Below, piece by piece: positions 44,218-55,491 of a stretch of 64,000 nucleotides of DNA. Both the position numbers and the translations under genes were made by a program. The notes beneath the pieces were generated by a model. That model searched no databases. It saw only the letters and a list, made by a program, of their open reading frames with translations, and had not been told where the DNA came from. Source of the DNA: Zopfochytrium polystomum (lineage: Eukaryota > Chytridiomycota > Chytridiomycetes > Chytridiales > Chytridiaceae); contig JAIVFJ010000062.1 of assembly GCA_025765615.1 (NCBI GenBank), positions 186,001-250,000 on the forward strand. Reading direction: 5' to 3'. Numbering within the stretch: position 1 is the stretch's first letter; each line of letters starts with the position of its first letter.

Positions 44218-46184
44218 ATGAGCTCAGCCGCCAGCATCCACACCGCCGTGGACGACGAAAACCACTTCGCCGTCGCCGCTACAGACGGCGACTACGAGGC
44301 GGGCCGCAAGTCGCCGCAAGCCAAGGCCGCCGCCGCCGCCACCGACGAAGACCTCGACCGCCGGATAGCACCGTCCATGAGCAACCTTGCGTTCGGCCTT
44401 TTGTTCTTTGGTCTCAACATTGCCGTCTTCCTCGCCGCGCTGGATCAGGTGGGGGCTTTCGTTTACTTGTCGAGGGAGAGCGACCCCGCATCCGTGCTGA
44501 CTTTTACGGTGCAATAGACAATAGTCGCTGTAGCGCTGCAAGCCATTGCAACAGAGTTTACGGCGCAGGACCAAGTGGCTTGGGTTGCGACTGCATACTT
44601 TTTGACGGCGACCGCGTTCATTCCGTCTTACGGACAGCTCGCGGACATCTTTGGCCGAAAACCAACTTTCTTGTTCGCCATTGTTATTTTCGAGGTCGGG
44701 AGCGCTCTGTGCGGGGCGGCCAACAGTATGCCAGTAAGTTGATCTGTTCTCTATTTTTTGCTTCGGACGTTTACTAACCCTGCAACAATTAGATGCTCAT
44801 CATCGCTCGAGCTATCGCTGGAATCGGCGGAGGCGGCATTTTCTCGTTGGTGCTCATCATCATCGCTGACATCGTCAAGCCAAAAGATCGTGCTCAGTGG
44901 AGCGGCTTGATCGGTGCTTCCTTCGGTATCGCTTCCGTTGCTGGTATGATTTCTTAAACTCTCCACGGAAAATTTTTGGAAATTGACCGACACGTTTTTC
45001 TTCCACCCAAAGGCCCCCTCCTCGGCGGCGCATTCGTCGACCACGTCTCATGGCGCTGGGTCTTCTACATCAACCTACCCGTCGGCGGCATCGCCGTCGT
45101 CGCTGTCCTCCTCTTCCTCAACGTCTCCTCCGCGAAAGTCGAAAACCGCATGGCCGCCTTCGCCTCCCTCGACTGGCTTGGCATGTTCCTCCTCCTCGGC
45201 GCCGTCATCTGCATCCTCGTCCCGCTTCAAGGAGGCGGCACCCAGTATGCGTGGAACTCGGCGGTCGTCATCGCGCTCTTTGTTGTCGGTGCGCTCGTTG
45301 CCGCGGCGTTTGTGTTCGTCGAGTTGAGGGTGGCCAAGAACCCGATTATCCCGCCCGCGCTGGTCAAGGACTGGAAGGTTGTGGCGACCATGTCTACGAT
45401 GTTCTTCTTCTCGGCGCCCTTCTTTGGTTTCATCTTTTACGTGCCGCAGTGGTACCAGGTCGTCCTTGGAGGTGAGTTCTCTATTCGAGTAACTCTTCCA
45501 CCGAACTTCCCGAAACTAAAACTCTCTTCCAAATCAGAATCTGCAACATCCGCGGGCATCCGCAGCCTCCCCCTCATCCTCAGCCTCGTCGTCCTCGCCA
45601 TCACGACCGGTGCCGTCTCCAGCGCCACGGGCCACGCCTGGCCCTTCGTCCCGCTCAGCGCCATCCTCTTCATTCTCAGCGGCGTCCTCCTCCCCTTCCT
45701 CGACGAGTCCGCCCCGACCTGGAAACAAGTCCTCATCCTCCTGGTCGCCGGAATCGGCTCCGGTCTCGGCATCCAAATGATCGTCCTCGTCGGCCAGTTC
45801 ACCGTCGCCGAGGACGCCCTCGCCGTCGTCACCTCCATCACGACCTTCTTCCAAACCCTCGGCGCCGTCATCGGCCTCGCCGTCATGTCCGTCGTCTTCA
45901 ACTCGGTCCTGCCGACAAAGGTCGCGGCGAACCTCGCCGCCACGAATACGACGCTGCATTTCCAGGTGCCAGGGGTGGACCTGGAGTCGCTGTACAAGTC
46001 GGCGTCGTTGATCCGCATCGCGCTGCCGGAGAGCGAGTGGGGTCCCGTCGTGCACGGGTACGTCGAGACGCTGCAGCTGGTGTTTTACGTGTCGATTCCT
46101 TTCTCGGCGTTGATGCTTGTGTCGGCGTTCTTTATGAGGAAGGAGAAGTTGCCGTCGGGACGGGAGGTAACGGTGGCGTTTTGA
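44218..46184 (+). CDS. DHA2-family MFS drug:proton antiporter, copy 2 (intact)
   Basis: Exons 44218-44448, 44518-44733, 44793-44943, 45013-45471 and 45538-46184 total 1704 nt, 567 residues. All introns are GT-AG and 59-69 nt long. The protein is a 14-helix major facilitator of the plasma or vacuolar membrane that exports drugs or metabolites by proton antiport. Visible motifs: TIVAVALQAIATEF after the LDQ of helix 1, GQLADIFGRKPTF (motif A-like loop 2-3), ARAIAGIGGGGIFSLVL, GPLLGGAFVDHVSWRW (motif C region), INLPVGGIA and the late GQFTVAEDALAVVTSIT. The N-terminus is cytoplasmic. It is a near-identical inverted partner of 36189-38128, and a third fragment lies at 29520-29710. The DUF4188 gene lies between the copies. 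Confidence 0.95.
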
Positions 46185-47241
46185 CGAGAGCGATATTTGA
46201 AGAGAAGCCGTTTGTTTTTGTTATCGTTTTGGGGACTAGTTTTCAATGCATCCATTCATCCGCTTGTTTATTTCAATATTCCAATAAATCCGTCGACCTG
46301 ATAAAAATATCCTGAATGTTTTTCTCGAGGGTGGTCCGTGGGCGTCGTGAGTAGCAGCACGACGAACGGAAAGATCTGCGAAAGCCGTAGCTGCTTAAAA
46401 AAAAAATAAATAAAAATAAAATGGTGAAGGAAGAATTTTCCAGAGGCATTGAGACGGATTCAAATAGCTGATGGAGCTAGTTCGTTTTGATCGCCGGTCA
46501 TATTCAAGTCACTAAGAAAAAGGCCCAATCAACTGCAATGTGCGTGCATTCATAGTTGCGTACCGTAATGGGGTCAGTAACTAAAAAAGCCTTCATGTGG
46601 GGACACGGCCAAAATTTTGTTTATCCCTCCCTGTGCTACTTTGCTAACCGAGGCGAAATGGAGAAAACTTGATGCGACGAGGGCTGAGTCTACGAACACC
46701 GCGGTGAAAAGCTTCCCTGTACATTTCTTGTGACAGGTTGTCGGTGTGACAAGGTGCTTCGGAATGGAATGGTTGGAATGAAAGAGAAGAGCGAGGACAC
46801 GCAATGAGAAGAGCGCGGTACGTTGAATGAAACGATACCAAGGGCATCTTTCGAGAGCCGTCGAGCTTCAGACATCATACCGAACACCGTTGACAACTTT
46901 ATCGACCGCTTGCGTTAATGTATATCAACCCTGGTGGACGTGCCGCAAATCCAAAAATTGCAAAAAAAAAAAAAGAAAAAAAAAGAGCACTGTCCAAACT
47001 TTCAAAATGTTTGGCCACGTCTGGCATTCCATTTCCCATTCCGTCACGGGTTGTTGGCTAATGCAGAAGCTAGTGCCACAACAAACATCATCTCGCACTT
47101 TCGACGCACAGCAACTATCTGCGTCGAAATGATCCCTACCCCACCCCAAAGAAAAAAAAAGGAAGCCGCAGGAGACGCATAAAACCACTCAGATAACGCA
47201 AACACGAGCAACCATGAGATTGGACTTTTACATTGCGCTCC
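46185..47241. other. 1.1-kb intergenic region, no gene seen
   Basis: A-rich tracts at 46398-46421 and 46963-46985. Short open frames lack motifs. Confidence 0.4.
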
Positions 47242-48927
47242 TCAATCAAGTCCCGTCACTGCCTGCCTCGATCGTCCCGCAGCCGGTGGAGGTGGCGGTC
47301 CCGCGAAAAGGGATTTCATCAAATCCTGCAAAGGGCGGGGAGGTGCGAACGTTATACATGCAGTGGGACCTATTGCAGCAAAGCGCGATTGTACCTCAAT
47401 AATATTCGGCTGCTGCTTTGGCCCCAGGTTGAACCACACCGCAGCGATCTTGTCAACCAACTGCGATGAAAAGAGACGCGAAAACCAAAAAAGGATAAAT
47501 GTTTTCTTGAAGGTTGCAGACGGAAAAAAGACGAACACCTTACCGCATGCAAATACCCGTCAATATCCAACGCAGTCCGGTACTCTGCCCTCAGAATCGT
47601 AAACTGGTCCAGCGAGTCTCTCTGAATCACAAACAGCAGGAGGCTGACAAACGTCGCGAGGCGGTGCGAAAAGACGGGGACCTGCTGCGCGGGGGATCCG
47701 GCCGGGTCGGTCGTGGGGCGAAACGGCGCGGTCGTCGCTTCGGAGGGGGTTTGAGACTGGACGGATTTTGCGTACGTCTCGAAGGCGATGTGGGCTTTGT
47801 GGAGTTTCTTTTGGGCGAGGAGGCTGGAGAGTCGGGGGTTTGTTGGTGAGGTGACGGGACTGGCGTTGCATGTGTACGCAAGAAGGTTGGACGGGGTACC
47901 TGAGGGCGCTGCGGGCGATGAAGTATCCTTTGTCCGTGCAGTAACCCTGCTGCGACCACTCGAACGCTAAATGCCCCAGGGCCTTTGCGCTGTCGTTTGT
48001 GCCGTACACCAGGTGGCTTTCGGCGTCGTAGTATTCCTTCTCTGAATCCGATGCGTCAACGAGGGCTCCAAGTTGTTGAGCTTACCTTTGAAAAACTTGG
48101 ATCCAACGATGTGCTGCAGCTGTGGGTCTCCCGTCGGGCAGTTCCCGTGCTTGGATGTCCATCTAATAGGGAGGAGGGGTTGGTCATGCGTACTCGAAAC
48201 GGTGGCGCGCCATGTCGAAGCAGACCCACTCAACTTGATTGCAGCCCGCACAAAGTCAGTCAGGTACGTGTTCTCCTCCTGCACTGGGAACGCCTGGAAG
48301 ATCTCCACAACCCTCGCTGCAAACGACCAGAAACCGAAACGCGTCAGCTCGCCTTGCATCCCCGTACTCAAGCGGCAAAATGAGGACCCTGCTACACCTT
48401 TGCTGGCATCCGACAACTCGACACCTTCGCTTTCGTAGAGATCCAGCATGCGTCCAGCGAGATCTGCTGCGGAGCCGATCTGGCCGTACTTCAGCAGGTT
48501 GAGCGATCCAGAGTGGAGGAGGGCGATCGCGTCGTTTGGCTTCTTTTGCTTGACGAACCTGCCGTTGGCGCAGGATCGGACGTGAAAGAAATGGATTAGT
48601 GTCGGGAGGGGTGCATGGACTGCTGCATGAAGTCGATCTCATCTCGCATACCGTTGGCAGACGGAGTGGTACATCTGGTGGGCTTCATAGTAGTTGCCAT
48701 CTTCGACTGCATAGGATGGGTTGATGTAAGCGGGTGCTTGCAAACTAATGATGTGGGGTGAAAGGTCGCGCGGGGATCTCTTAAACACAGTGCTCTGCCG
48801 AGTCGAGAGCTGCGCAAATCGATCGCATCAGCTGCGCGGTGGTCGGGAACATGCGGCGAAAGGGGTTAGGGAGGGGCGAACCTGATTTGGTGAGCTTCGT
48901 GAGAACCTTATCGACGCCCGACGCCAT
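47242..48927 (-). CDS. GET4: GET4/TRC35 homologue, nine exons
   Basis: Minus-strand exons 48927-48882, 48706-48652, 48558-48398, 48316-48235, 48162-48086, 48041-47900, 47823-47544, 47460-47395 and 47325-47242 total 993 nt, 330 residues (human 327). All junctions are GT-AG and in phase. GET4 is the alpha-solenoid subunit of the GET pathway that, with GET5, hands tail-anchored proteins from SGT2 to GET3 in the cytosol. Family signals in order: GNYYEAHQMYHSVCQRFVKQ, AIALLHSGSLNLLKYGQ, RVVEIFQAFPVQEENTYL, GDPQLQHIVGSKFFKEK, YYDAESHLVYGTNDSAKALG, then FIARSALS and LVDKIAAVWFNLGPKQQPN. The C-terminus DLMKSLFAGPPPPP fits the usual MxxLxG tail. Intron sizes are 44-175 nt; the first donor is an unusual GTTCGC. 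Confidence 0.95.
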
Positions 48928-49338
48928 TTTCAAATTTCTTCGCGCTCTGCACTGCCACACGACCCCAACTCAAAACCATTGAAACGAGATAGTAGAACAC
49001 GATTACAGGTCACAAAGGCGAAGCATCAAGGGTCACACCGAAAACTGGAAACAAGAAAAACGGCGCATGGCAAGGATCAAGGCTTCAGCCACGCCTGCAT
49101 CGCACAAGACAAGACCCCAAAATCTGGTAGAGGGGAGAGATCTGCAGGAGGCAGGTAATATACGGGAGGAATCCCGCACTCTACCTGCAAGTCCAACTCC
49201 TCTAACGACACACGCGATCTACGCGTGTGTGAAGGCACACTGAGGAAATAAAAGGAGAAACGCAAAATCGAGGGTGAAAGATTCCATAACAGATAGAAGC
49301 AAGAAGCGCAAGGAGCAGCACCAAATAGACATGAAACG

Positions 49339-49369
<31 letters not shown>

Positions 49370-49414
49370 AAACTAGATCAACCACGTCTCCAAGCCCCAG
49401 GACTCGTCTTCCCC
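48928..49414. other. Intergenic with a 28-nt poly-A tract
   Basis: Uninterrupted A run at 49339-49366. No gene was seen. Confidence 0.5.
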
Positions 49415-51426
49415 TCATTCTGCCCACTCTCCCTGCCCTTCACCGTCGTCCTCGTCGTCGTCGCTGTCTTCAAAATCGTCGGCATCCCACTTCTGGCTCA
49501 ACCGGCTGGTGGCGGCGCTCTTCTTGCTCATCAAGCTCATGTGCCGCCTCCGCGCCGCTTCCGCCTTGTTGTTGACGCCTGACACAGGTGCTTTGACGCC
49601 GTATCCGCGCACCGAGGGCCCTCGGGTCGGAATGACGGGTGAGGCAAGGTCGGGCGGCGGAGTAGAGGGGGGCGGCGGTTGGTAAGGAATCACCACGGAC
49701 GCCTTTTCGGAGTAGACCGTCTGCGCGCGGTCCACGATCACGGGCCGGTCTGCGCTTCGCACTTCGACACCGTCGAGGGGTGACCCCGGGCGAGGCGCCT
49801 GCTCCTGCAGCTGCGCTTGCAGCTGTGGAGCGGCGTTTGCCGATGCCGTTCGAGGAGGCGGGGTTGGAGCCGGGACGGTGCGTTGACGGTACTGCATCTG
49901 TGTCAGGTAGTTTTGGTAGATGGCTTGCCTGGCCAACGAGTTGCTCGCGAATGCCGACGGCGGCGGGATCAGCGCCGGAGGGGGCTGCGTGGACGCAGCG
50001 TTCTGGTTCTCTCCTCCGTACTGCTGCGGGGAATCCTGTTCCGAAAAGTCCTCGGAGAGATACGAAAACGCCAGCGATGCGTCCGAGAACACGGTCGTGT
50101 GCCTCGAGTTCTTCCCGTCGTACTCGTCGGAATCGCGACGCTTGTTCTGCTGTCCGTCACGAGTTATGACCAACGCGCCGTTCTCGGAGGAGGAGGAGGA
50201 GCTCTTGGATGAGTCGGACGAGGCTGCGGAAAGCCTGTGGTCGCTCTGCGCTGGAATTTGGGGGGTTTGTGGATCGTAGTATCCCATGAGAACAGACCCG
50301 TTCGAGGACGGCGGCGACGTCAGGCGACTGACGTCTTCCTCGGGTAGTCCCGTTATCGGGTCGGTCGGCACGTTCTGGTATCCATACTGCCCGTAGTCGT
50401 AATACGGACTGTAAACCGACTGGTCCCCTGGGTAGCTGAATCCAGGCACACCTCCTTCGGGAACAAATTGAGGGATCGGGGGCAGCGCTGCCTCAGCCGG
50501 GGAAGCCGACCGCGAGGACGTGGGTGAGATGGCGCGCAATGCGGGTGGAGGTGTCATGCCGCCGCTCAAAGCAGAGGGCTTCATCTTCTGAATCGGCGTA
50601 CGCTCGACGTAATCGTCCTGCGGTACGGGAGCAAACTCCTCGTCCTTTTTGAACTTTTTGAAGCTCCAACCCTTCAACATCGATGCGGACACTCGGCGAG
50701 ACGATCGACGAGATTTGACGACCGCCACCGCAATGACCGCGAGGAGAAGCAAAGCCGATGATCCCGCCGATCGATCCGAGAGCGGCCTTCAGCTGCGGGC
50801 TCATGGCGTCTGTATCCGCGTTGTTTGTGTTGCCTGCGACTGCTGGCGGCGTCGGAGCGGACGACGTTGTAGGGCGAGATGAGCTGGACGACGACGAGGG
50901 AATCACGGAGGGTATCGACGACGACGACGGCCCAGGGGCAACATTGTTTCCTCTTGAGGAGCGAGAGGTTGTAGTCGTCGTCGGCGGTGGGAAATCTGGA
51001 CTGTTTGCAGGGGGATCATTGTTGATAGGCGGTGAAGTTGTTGTGACAGGCGGATCGACAATCGCCGAGGTCGTGTCGGTGGGCGGCGGGACGACAACAG
51101 TGGGCGAGCTTATCGCGGAGGAAGCATCTGTGGGCGAAGGAGTTGACGATGTCGACGCGATTGGGGAAGTGGTGGTTGTGGTGGTCGTCGAGTTGGTAGG
51201 CGAGGGGCTGGGGCTGAAGGCCGATGTTGTTGTGGTCGTGGCTGAAGTTGCCGCAGAGGTGGTGGTGGACTGGGGAGGAAGTGCTTCCAGTCGAGGTCGA
51301 TGTCGCCGCCGATGTGGTTGTGGCGGTGGTGGTGGTGGTGGTGGTCGTCCCGACGCCGACGGATAGATCGATGACTCCGAGGAGCGAGTCTGTCGAGGCC
51401 GAGGCCGACGACGCCGTCGTCGTCAT
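49415..51426 (-). pseudogene. Ser/Thr-rich single-pass membrane protein, one frame break in the TM helix
   Basis: The minus strand encodes a long Ser/Thr/Pro-rich ectodomain (from about 51426; TTTT, PPPTDTTSAIVDPPVTT, AGNTNNADTDAMSPQL). A transmembrane helix follows in two frames, GSIGGIIGFA and then LLLAVIAVAVVKSRRSSRR. The break is at about 50750, and with one base added the helix is perfect. The 445-residue tail is Pro/Ser/Asp-rich (EFAPVPQDDYVERTPI, PPALRAISPTSSRSASP) and ends DDFEDSDDDEDDGEGQGEWAE. The layout (mucin-like ectodomain, TM, long tail) resembles the gene at 13272-14936 and fungal wall sensors; no named domain is visible. The N-terminal start is uncertain, because frames change again near 51360 and no signal peptide was found. 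Confidence 0.55.
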
Positions 51427-51496
51427 CTCCTCTTGGCAGCTGGAAGCGAGAGAAGAGGACGCCGTCGGCGCAGCAGCTTGTTCTCTCTGTCTCTCG

Positions 51497-51563
<67 letters not shown>

Positions 51564-52208
51564 TCTCAGTCTGTCTTCTGTCTCTGCGGCAACCAAAAAG
51601 GGAAGGATTTCCAAGAAATCAAACAAGCGGCCGCTGACGGTTGAACCGTCGGCGGCCACAACCAAGACAAAAAAAGCAGATTCGGTGTGGGCCGCCCCCA
51701 TTTGTTCGGCCTGCGAGGTTCAATCTTAATTATTACGATGCGCCATTGTCCAACCCAAACTTTTCTCCGATAAATGTATAATTTTATCCCTTTTTCAATA
51801 ACTGAAGTGGTTCAATCGGTTTCCAAAACCAAAGTTTTTGGGTTTGTTTGGGAGCTGGAAGCGGAAAACGGAAGCGCATGGAAAACGACTCAGCACTCTG
51901 GAGACAGTCGAACAAACAGCGACCACACGAAGATTTTTTTTCATCAACTGAAAAAGTGTCTTCCTCAAAAGAACGCACCCAGGAGCGTAGTGAACCACTG
52001 TGTGTCTGGAGTAATCCGCGCCTGCGAGGGCCGACGGCCCGTTTCGTTGTCCGCAAAGTCACATGTCTGCGTGTGCAAGGTTTTCACTGGCGAATCGGAC
52101 CTCAATTGTCGGAGTTCCGGTTCGGTGCAGTGGTCTCGTGAGCCGCGGATATTCACCTCACTGATAAGGAGCGAGGAAAGACGGCAGGCACCACCCACAG
52201 AAACATCA
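51427..52208. other. Intergenic with a CT microsatellite
   Basis: It includes the (CT)n tract at 51500-51559 and the upstream regions of two divergent genes. No other gene was seen. Confidence 0.5.
51500..51559. repeat. (CT)n microsatellite
   Basis: About 60 bp of pure CT repeat, roughly 75 bp upstream of the presumed start of the 49415-51426 gene on the minus strand. Confidence 0.95.
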
Positions 52209-53417
52209 ATGGCCGCCACCCCAACCTCCACCGTCGCCGCCCTCACAAAGAAGCCTCTCCGCATCGGCGTGATCGGCCCCTCCGGCCAGTGTGGCTCCTG
52301 CGTCGTCGACGAGGCGCTCGCCCGCGGCCACAACGTCGTCGGCATTTCCCGCAACCCGCCAAAGACGTGGAAGGCCGCTCCCCGTCCAGACGCCTACTCT
52401 TCCGTATCCGTCGACGTCCGCGATCACGTCAAGCTGAGGGAGGTCTTCTCGTCCAACTTTGATGCGATCGTGTGCGCCTTTGCGCCGCCCCTGTCCAAGA
52501 TTGAGGACGTCTACTTTATCGGCGTCGAGGCGAACGGAAAGATCAAGGAAGCCTTGCTGGCGTCGACTCACAACGGTCCGTTCATCATCGTCGGTAAGTT
52601 GTTTGTTGTCGCGAACCTTCTGATCACTTATCGTTGACGGTACCTGTTCCACCGTGGCTGCAGGTGGCGCCGGATCGCTGCATGTTGCCAAGAACCTTCA
52701 GTTAGTCGACCAGCCCAAGTTTGTCTTCAGTTGGTGGTAAGTTTAGCCCTTGGTGTGTGGTGATTCTGTCTGATCGGTTTCCGGCTTTCTCTGCAGGTGG
52801 TCGTGGCCCGACGTTCACCTTGACTACTTGGCCGTTCGGATTCGCGAGCATGGGAACTTCGCATTCAGCTCCCTCATCCGTTTAGTTCAAGTGGACTCGC
52901 GGCAACCTGCGAAGCAAATCAAGTAGGATTCTGTCCAAGTGGATCATCGCACGACCTGATTTTGATTGTATAACTCCGCATCCATCGCACCCACAGTTTT
53001 CTCGTTGCCCTTACGTCCATTCTTTTACATGGCGCACTCCTTCCTAACGCGAGCTTTGACGAACCGCGATAGCTTCGGCCTCATCACTCAAATCCGTATC
53101 GCTCTCACCATGTGGGAAGGAGTCACGAAGAAATCATGGTCCTTTCTTTCCCCACCTGGGATGCTTCGAGACAAGGGTAAGAACATTCATTGCAGCCGTT
53201 AGGGAAATCTGCTGATTGATTATGCTTTCGTTTAGGGATACGGACTGGGACCTACAAACTTCATATCGACACAGCAGACAAAGCGTCGACGGAGGCTGTC
53301 GCGGGCGGCATCTACAACGAGGATATGGCGGTGGCCATTGTGGATGAGGCGGAAAATAATAAGCTCGCCTTCACTCATTGGAGTTGCACAGGGCCCATCG
53401 GACTGCGAAAATGGTGA
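52209..53417 (+). pseudogene. Rossmann-fold NAD(P)-binding protein with one stop and one extra base
   Basis: Exons 52209-52593, 52664-52736, 52797-52922, 52997-53176 and 53236-53417. It starts MAATPTSTVAALTKK and then RIGVIGPSGQCGSCVVDEAL, a clear GxxGxxG nucleotide-binding turn of the NAD(P)H-binding (YwnB/NmrA-like) type. RGHNVVGISRNPPK, DVRDHVKLREVF and DAIVCAFAPP follow. The last exon ends NEDMAVAIVDEAENNKLAFT. Two lesions break it: an in-frame TAG at 53070-53072 between EPR and LRPHHSNPY, and one extra G at 53175-53177 before the last intron. Without the extra base the frame is exactly 945 nt. The stop remains a nonsense change. Function would be a small oxidoreductase or isomerase; substrate unknown. 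Confidence 0.75.
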
Positions 53418-53836
53418 AGCCCCTGGCCAGTAGACGGGACGGTTGAGTGTGTGTGGCCGGTGAAATGTGATTTGAGCAGGAACATGGCATTTTTTTTTTG
53501 TAATCCGCTCGTGTAAGAAGGTACTTCGTGGTAGCTCTCTTCAAAGAAAATGGCTGCCTCATCGAAAAATACAGAGACATGACCTTTGGCCTGTGACACT
53601 GTTCAAGTCACTATCAGACCGTCCGGAAGGTATCCATTGGGCATCGCAATCACCCTATCTTCCGGGGATGCTCCACTGGTAAGCCAACTCAATGGTTTGA
53701 AGTGTTCTGGGAGCTGTTGTGGCAGGGGTGAAGTCCATTGGGCGGTAAAATCAGATGGCAGTGCCTATCTCGAGTTCGAGAGACCGCGTTCAGTTTTACA
53801 CCAACACACCTGCCAACTGCTGCGAATTACGGGGTA
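53418..53836. other. Intergenic, no gene seen
   Basis: No supported coding signal. Confidence 0.4.
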
Positions 53837-53918
53837 CGTCCTGCACAGGATTCGAACCTGCGCTCCCAAAGGGAAATGCCTTAGCAGGGCACCGCGTTAA
53901 CCACTCCGCCAACAGGAC
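53837..53918 (-). tRNA. trnS(GCU): tRNA-Ser (anticodon GCT)
   Basis: An 82-nt class II cloverleaf: acceptor GTCCTGT pairing with GCAGGAC (one G-T), D-arm GCG..CGC with GTGGTTAA in the loop, anticodon stem GTGCC/GGCAT with loop CTGCTAA giving anticodon GCT. A long variable arm TCCC/GGGA and T-arm GCAGG-TTCGAAT-CCTGT follow. All arms pair, and B-box GGTTCGAATCC is canonical. No intron; 3-prime CCA is not encoded, as expected for a eukaryotic nuclear gene. Confidence 0.95.
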
Positions 53919-54228
53919 GACGTTTCGTAGTTGAGACTTAAAATTATACTAAACGAGTGCCCCTCAATTAATCTCCGTTCGCGTCGTTCCAGCAAATGCA
54001 TCCATTCTGTTAACACTGTGAAGGCCAGATGAACTTAAAATGAATGCTCTGAACAGTTCCGCAGTACGATGGGCTCGCTTGGGCTCATGGTGAATCAGCA
54101 AAATATCTCGCAAGCGTGCAGTCTCCGCTCTTGCAGCCGTTCCACTTACCGTGTCCTCATAAACGAGGCCAGCATCAGCCAACTTTACTTCGATCAATAA
54201 GAAGAAAGGAAACAACCTGTAATACGAG

Positions 54229-54299
54229 CAGCGTAGTGTAGTGGAAGCACGTTGGGCTCATAACCAAAGGTCGAACGATTGAAACTTTCCGCTGCTATC
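54229..54299 (+). pseudogene. Pseudo-tRNA-Met (CAT)
   Basis: The acceptor arms pair well (AGCAGCG/CGCTGCT) and an A-box TAGTGTAGTGG is present. The anticodon stem has one base missing (ATAACCAAAGG instead of ATAACCCAAAGG), and the T-loop reads TTGAAAC with an unpaired T-stem. It is therefore a decayed elongator tRNA-Met or a tRNA-derived repeat. Confidence 0.55.
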
Positions 54300-54860
54300 G
54301 TAGTTTCCAAGGTTCACAGAGGTTTGATTTAAAGTGCGCCATCAGCCTTCTTTGACTTGGGCCTTGCTTCTCCGTTGTCGACAGTAATAGCAGCCAACTT
54401 GTCCCTCCTTTTGCGTCAAGAAAGTGGGAGTTGGTAGTGGTAGCAGAATGTGTTCTTCTCATTGCTTGGTCGGGCGGGAGGGGTCTTCCGTTAGTCGTGG
54501 CGATTGCTCCAGCCATGACCAACTCAATCTGACTGCAGTTTCCGCATTAGCTGCAGAACCGGAACGACTCGAGTGGTGATCCTTTTCTCAAAATGCACGT
54601 TCGCTTCCCCGACTGCTCCGTCGAGGCCATCGGCGCTGGTCTCGACCGCGCCGACAGCCTGCGTCTCGCGACGCTCCACCGCCTTCCCGCCCAGTAAGCC
54701 TCCTCGTTCCGCGGCCTCCAGGCCTCGAGTTCCACACAGCCGCCAAACGCAACGACAGATCGCTCCTGGACCTCCTCTGGCAGCACTGCGTCCTCCTGTC
54801 AACCGCGACGTCCTGCGTTGGTAGCGGGACACCGCTAAAGACGTCCTGCAATCGCACGTC
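54300..54860. other. Spacer upstream of LQWWK relic
   Basis: The plus strand near 54590-54830 may hold the lost N-terminal part of the relic at 54870-55200 but has no clear motif. Confidence 0.3.
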
Positions 54861-54869
54861 CAGATCGCA

Positions 54870-55200
54870 ATGACCAAGGCCAGCTGTCGTGGCGACGTGG
54901 AGGTGCTCGAGTGGTGGACGGCTGAGAGCGGGGTCGATGGATTTCGCGAGCGGGTGCGGCCACGTCGCGGTGCTGCAGTGGTGGAAGGGATTCAGGGTTG
55001 ACTCTACGGTACTCGGCCGACGCGATCTTGCTCGTGTGCCAAAGAGGGAGGCTGGGATCGCTGCAGTGGTGGGAAGAACAGTGGACTGGAACTAAAGTAT
55101 CGCTATAATGGTTGAATTGGGCGAGGGAGAGTGCCCGGCGATGGTGGAAGAGCAGCAGTTGACGCCTTTGACCTATTGTTGAGAGAGCATCAGCATGAGC
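54870..55200 (+). pseudogene. LQWWK-related repeat gene relic
   Basis: Short remnants occur in three frames: CRGDVEVLEWWTAESGVDG, DFASGCGHVAVLQWWKGF and, near 55065, a damaged SLQWW-type unit followed by NSGLELKYRYN-type codons. The repeat type (VLEWW, VLQWWK) is that of the 18419 family, though these units look more ankyrin-like (RGDVEVLEWW, GHVAVLQWW). No complete repeat survives. Confidence 0.55.
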
Positions 55201-55491
55201 GTGTTTACTCCCGCGTCAGATTCTGCTTTATGGGGTTTTGTTTGTTGTGGACATGTTCCATTATCGCCAAATACGATTGCAATGCGACCTCCCACCAAAC
55301 TGTCCGTGGGCTTAGCGATTACCGCGAGGTTTTCTTCAATGAACCGATTAGGTGACATCAATGGGAGGCCATCGGCCAACAAACAGAAGCTTATTTTCCC
55401 GTAGAATGAACCTTGGCTGTTCCTGACGCTTCACTGCGTATTTAGCGCAGATAGTGGAGATGAAACGGACATATGTTACGCTAGCCAACAT
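55201..55491. other. Short intergenic stretch, no gene seen
   Basis: Nothing is supported on either strand. Confidence 0.35.

Noticed and set aside
53041..53110. Alternative genetic code with TAG as a sense codon
   Set aside because: The Reeler gene (CCTAG at 16893-16895) ends normally at TAG, so one TAG in a broken gene is better explained as a mutation or error.
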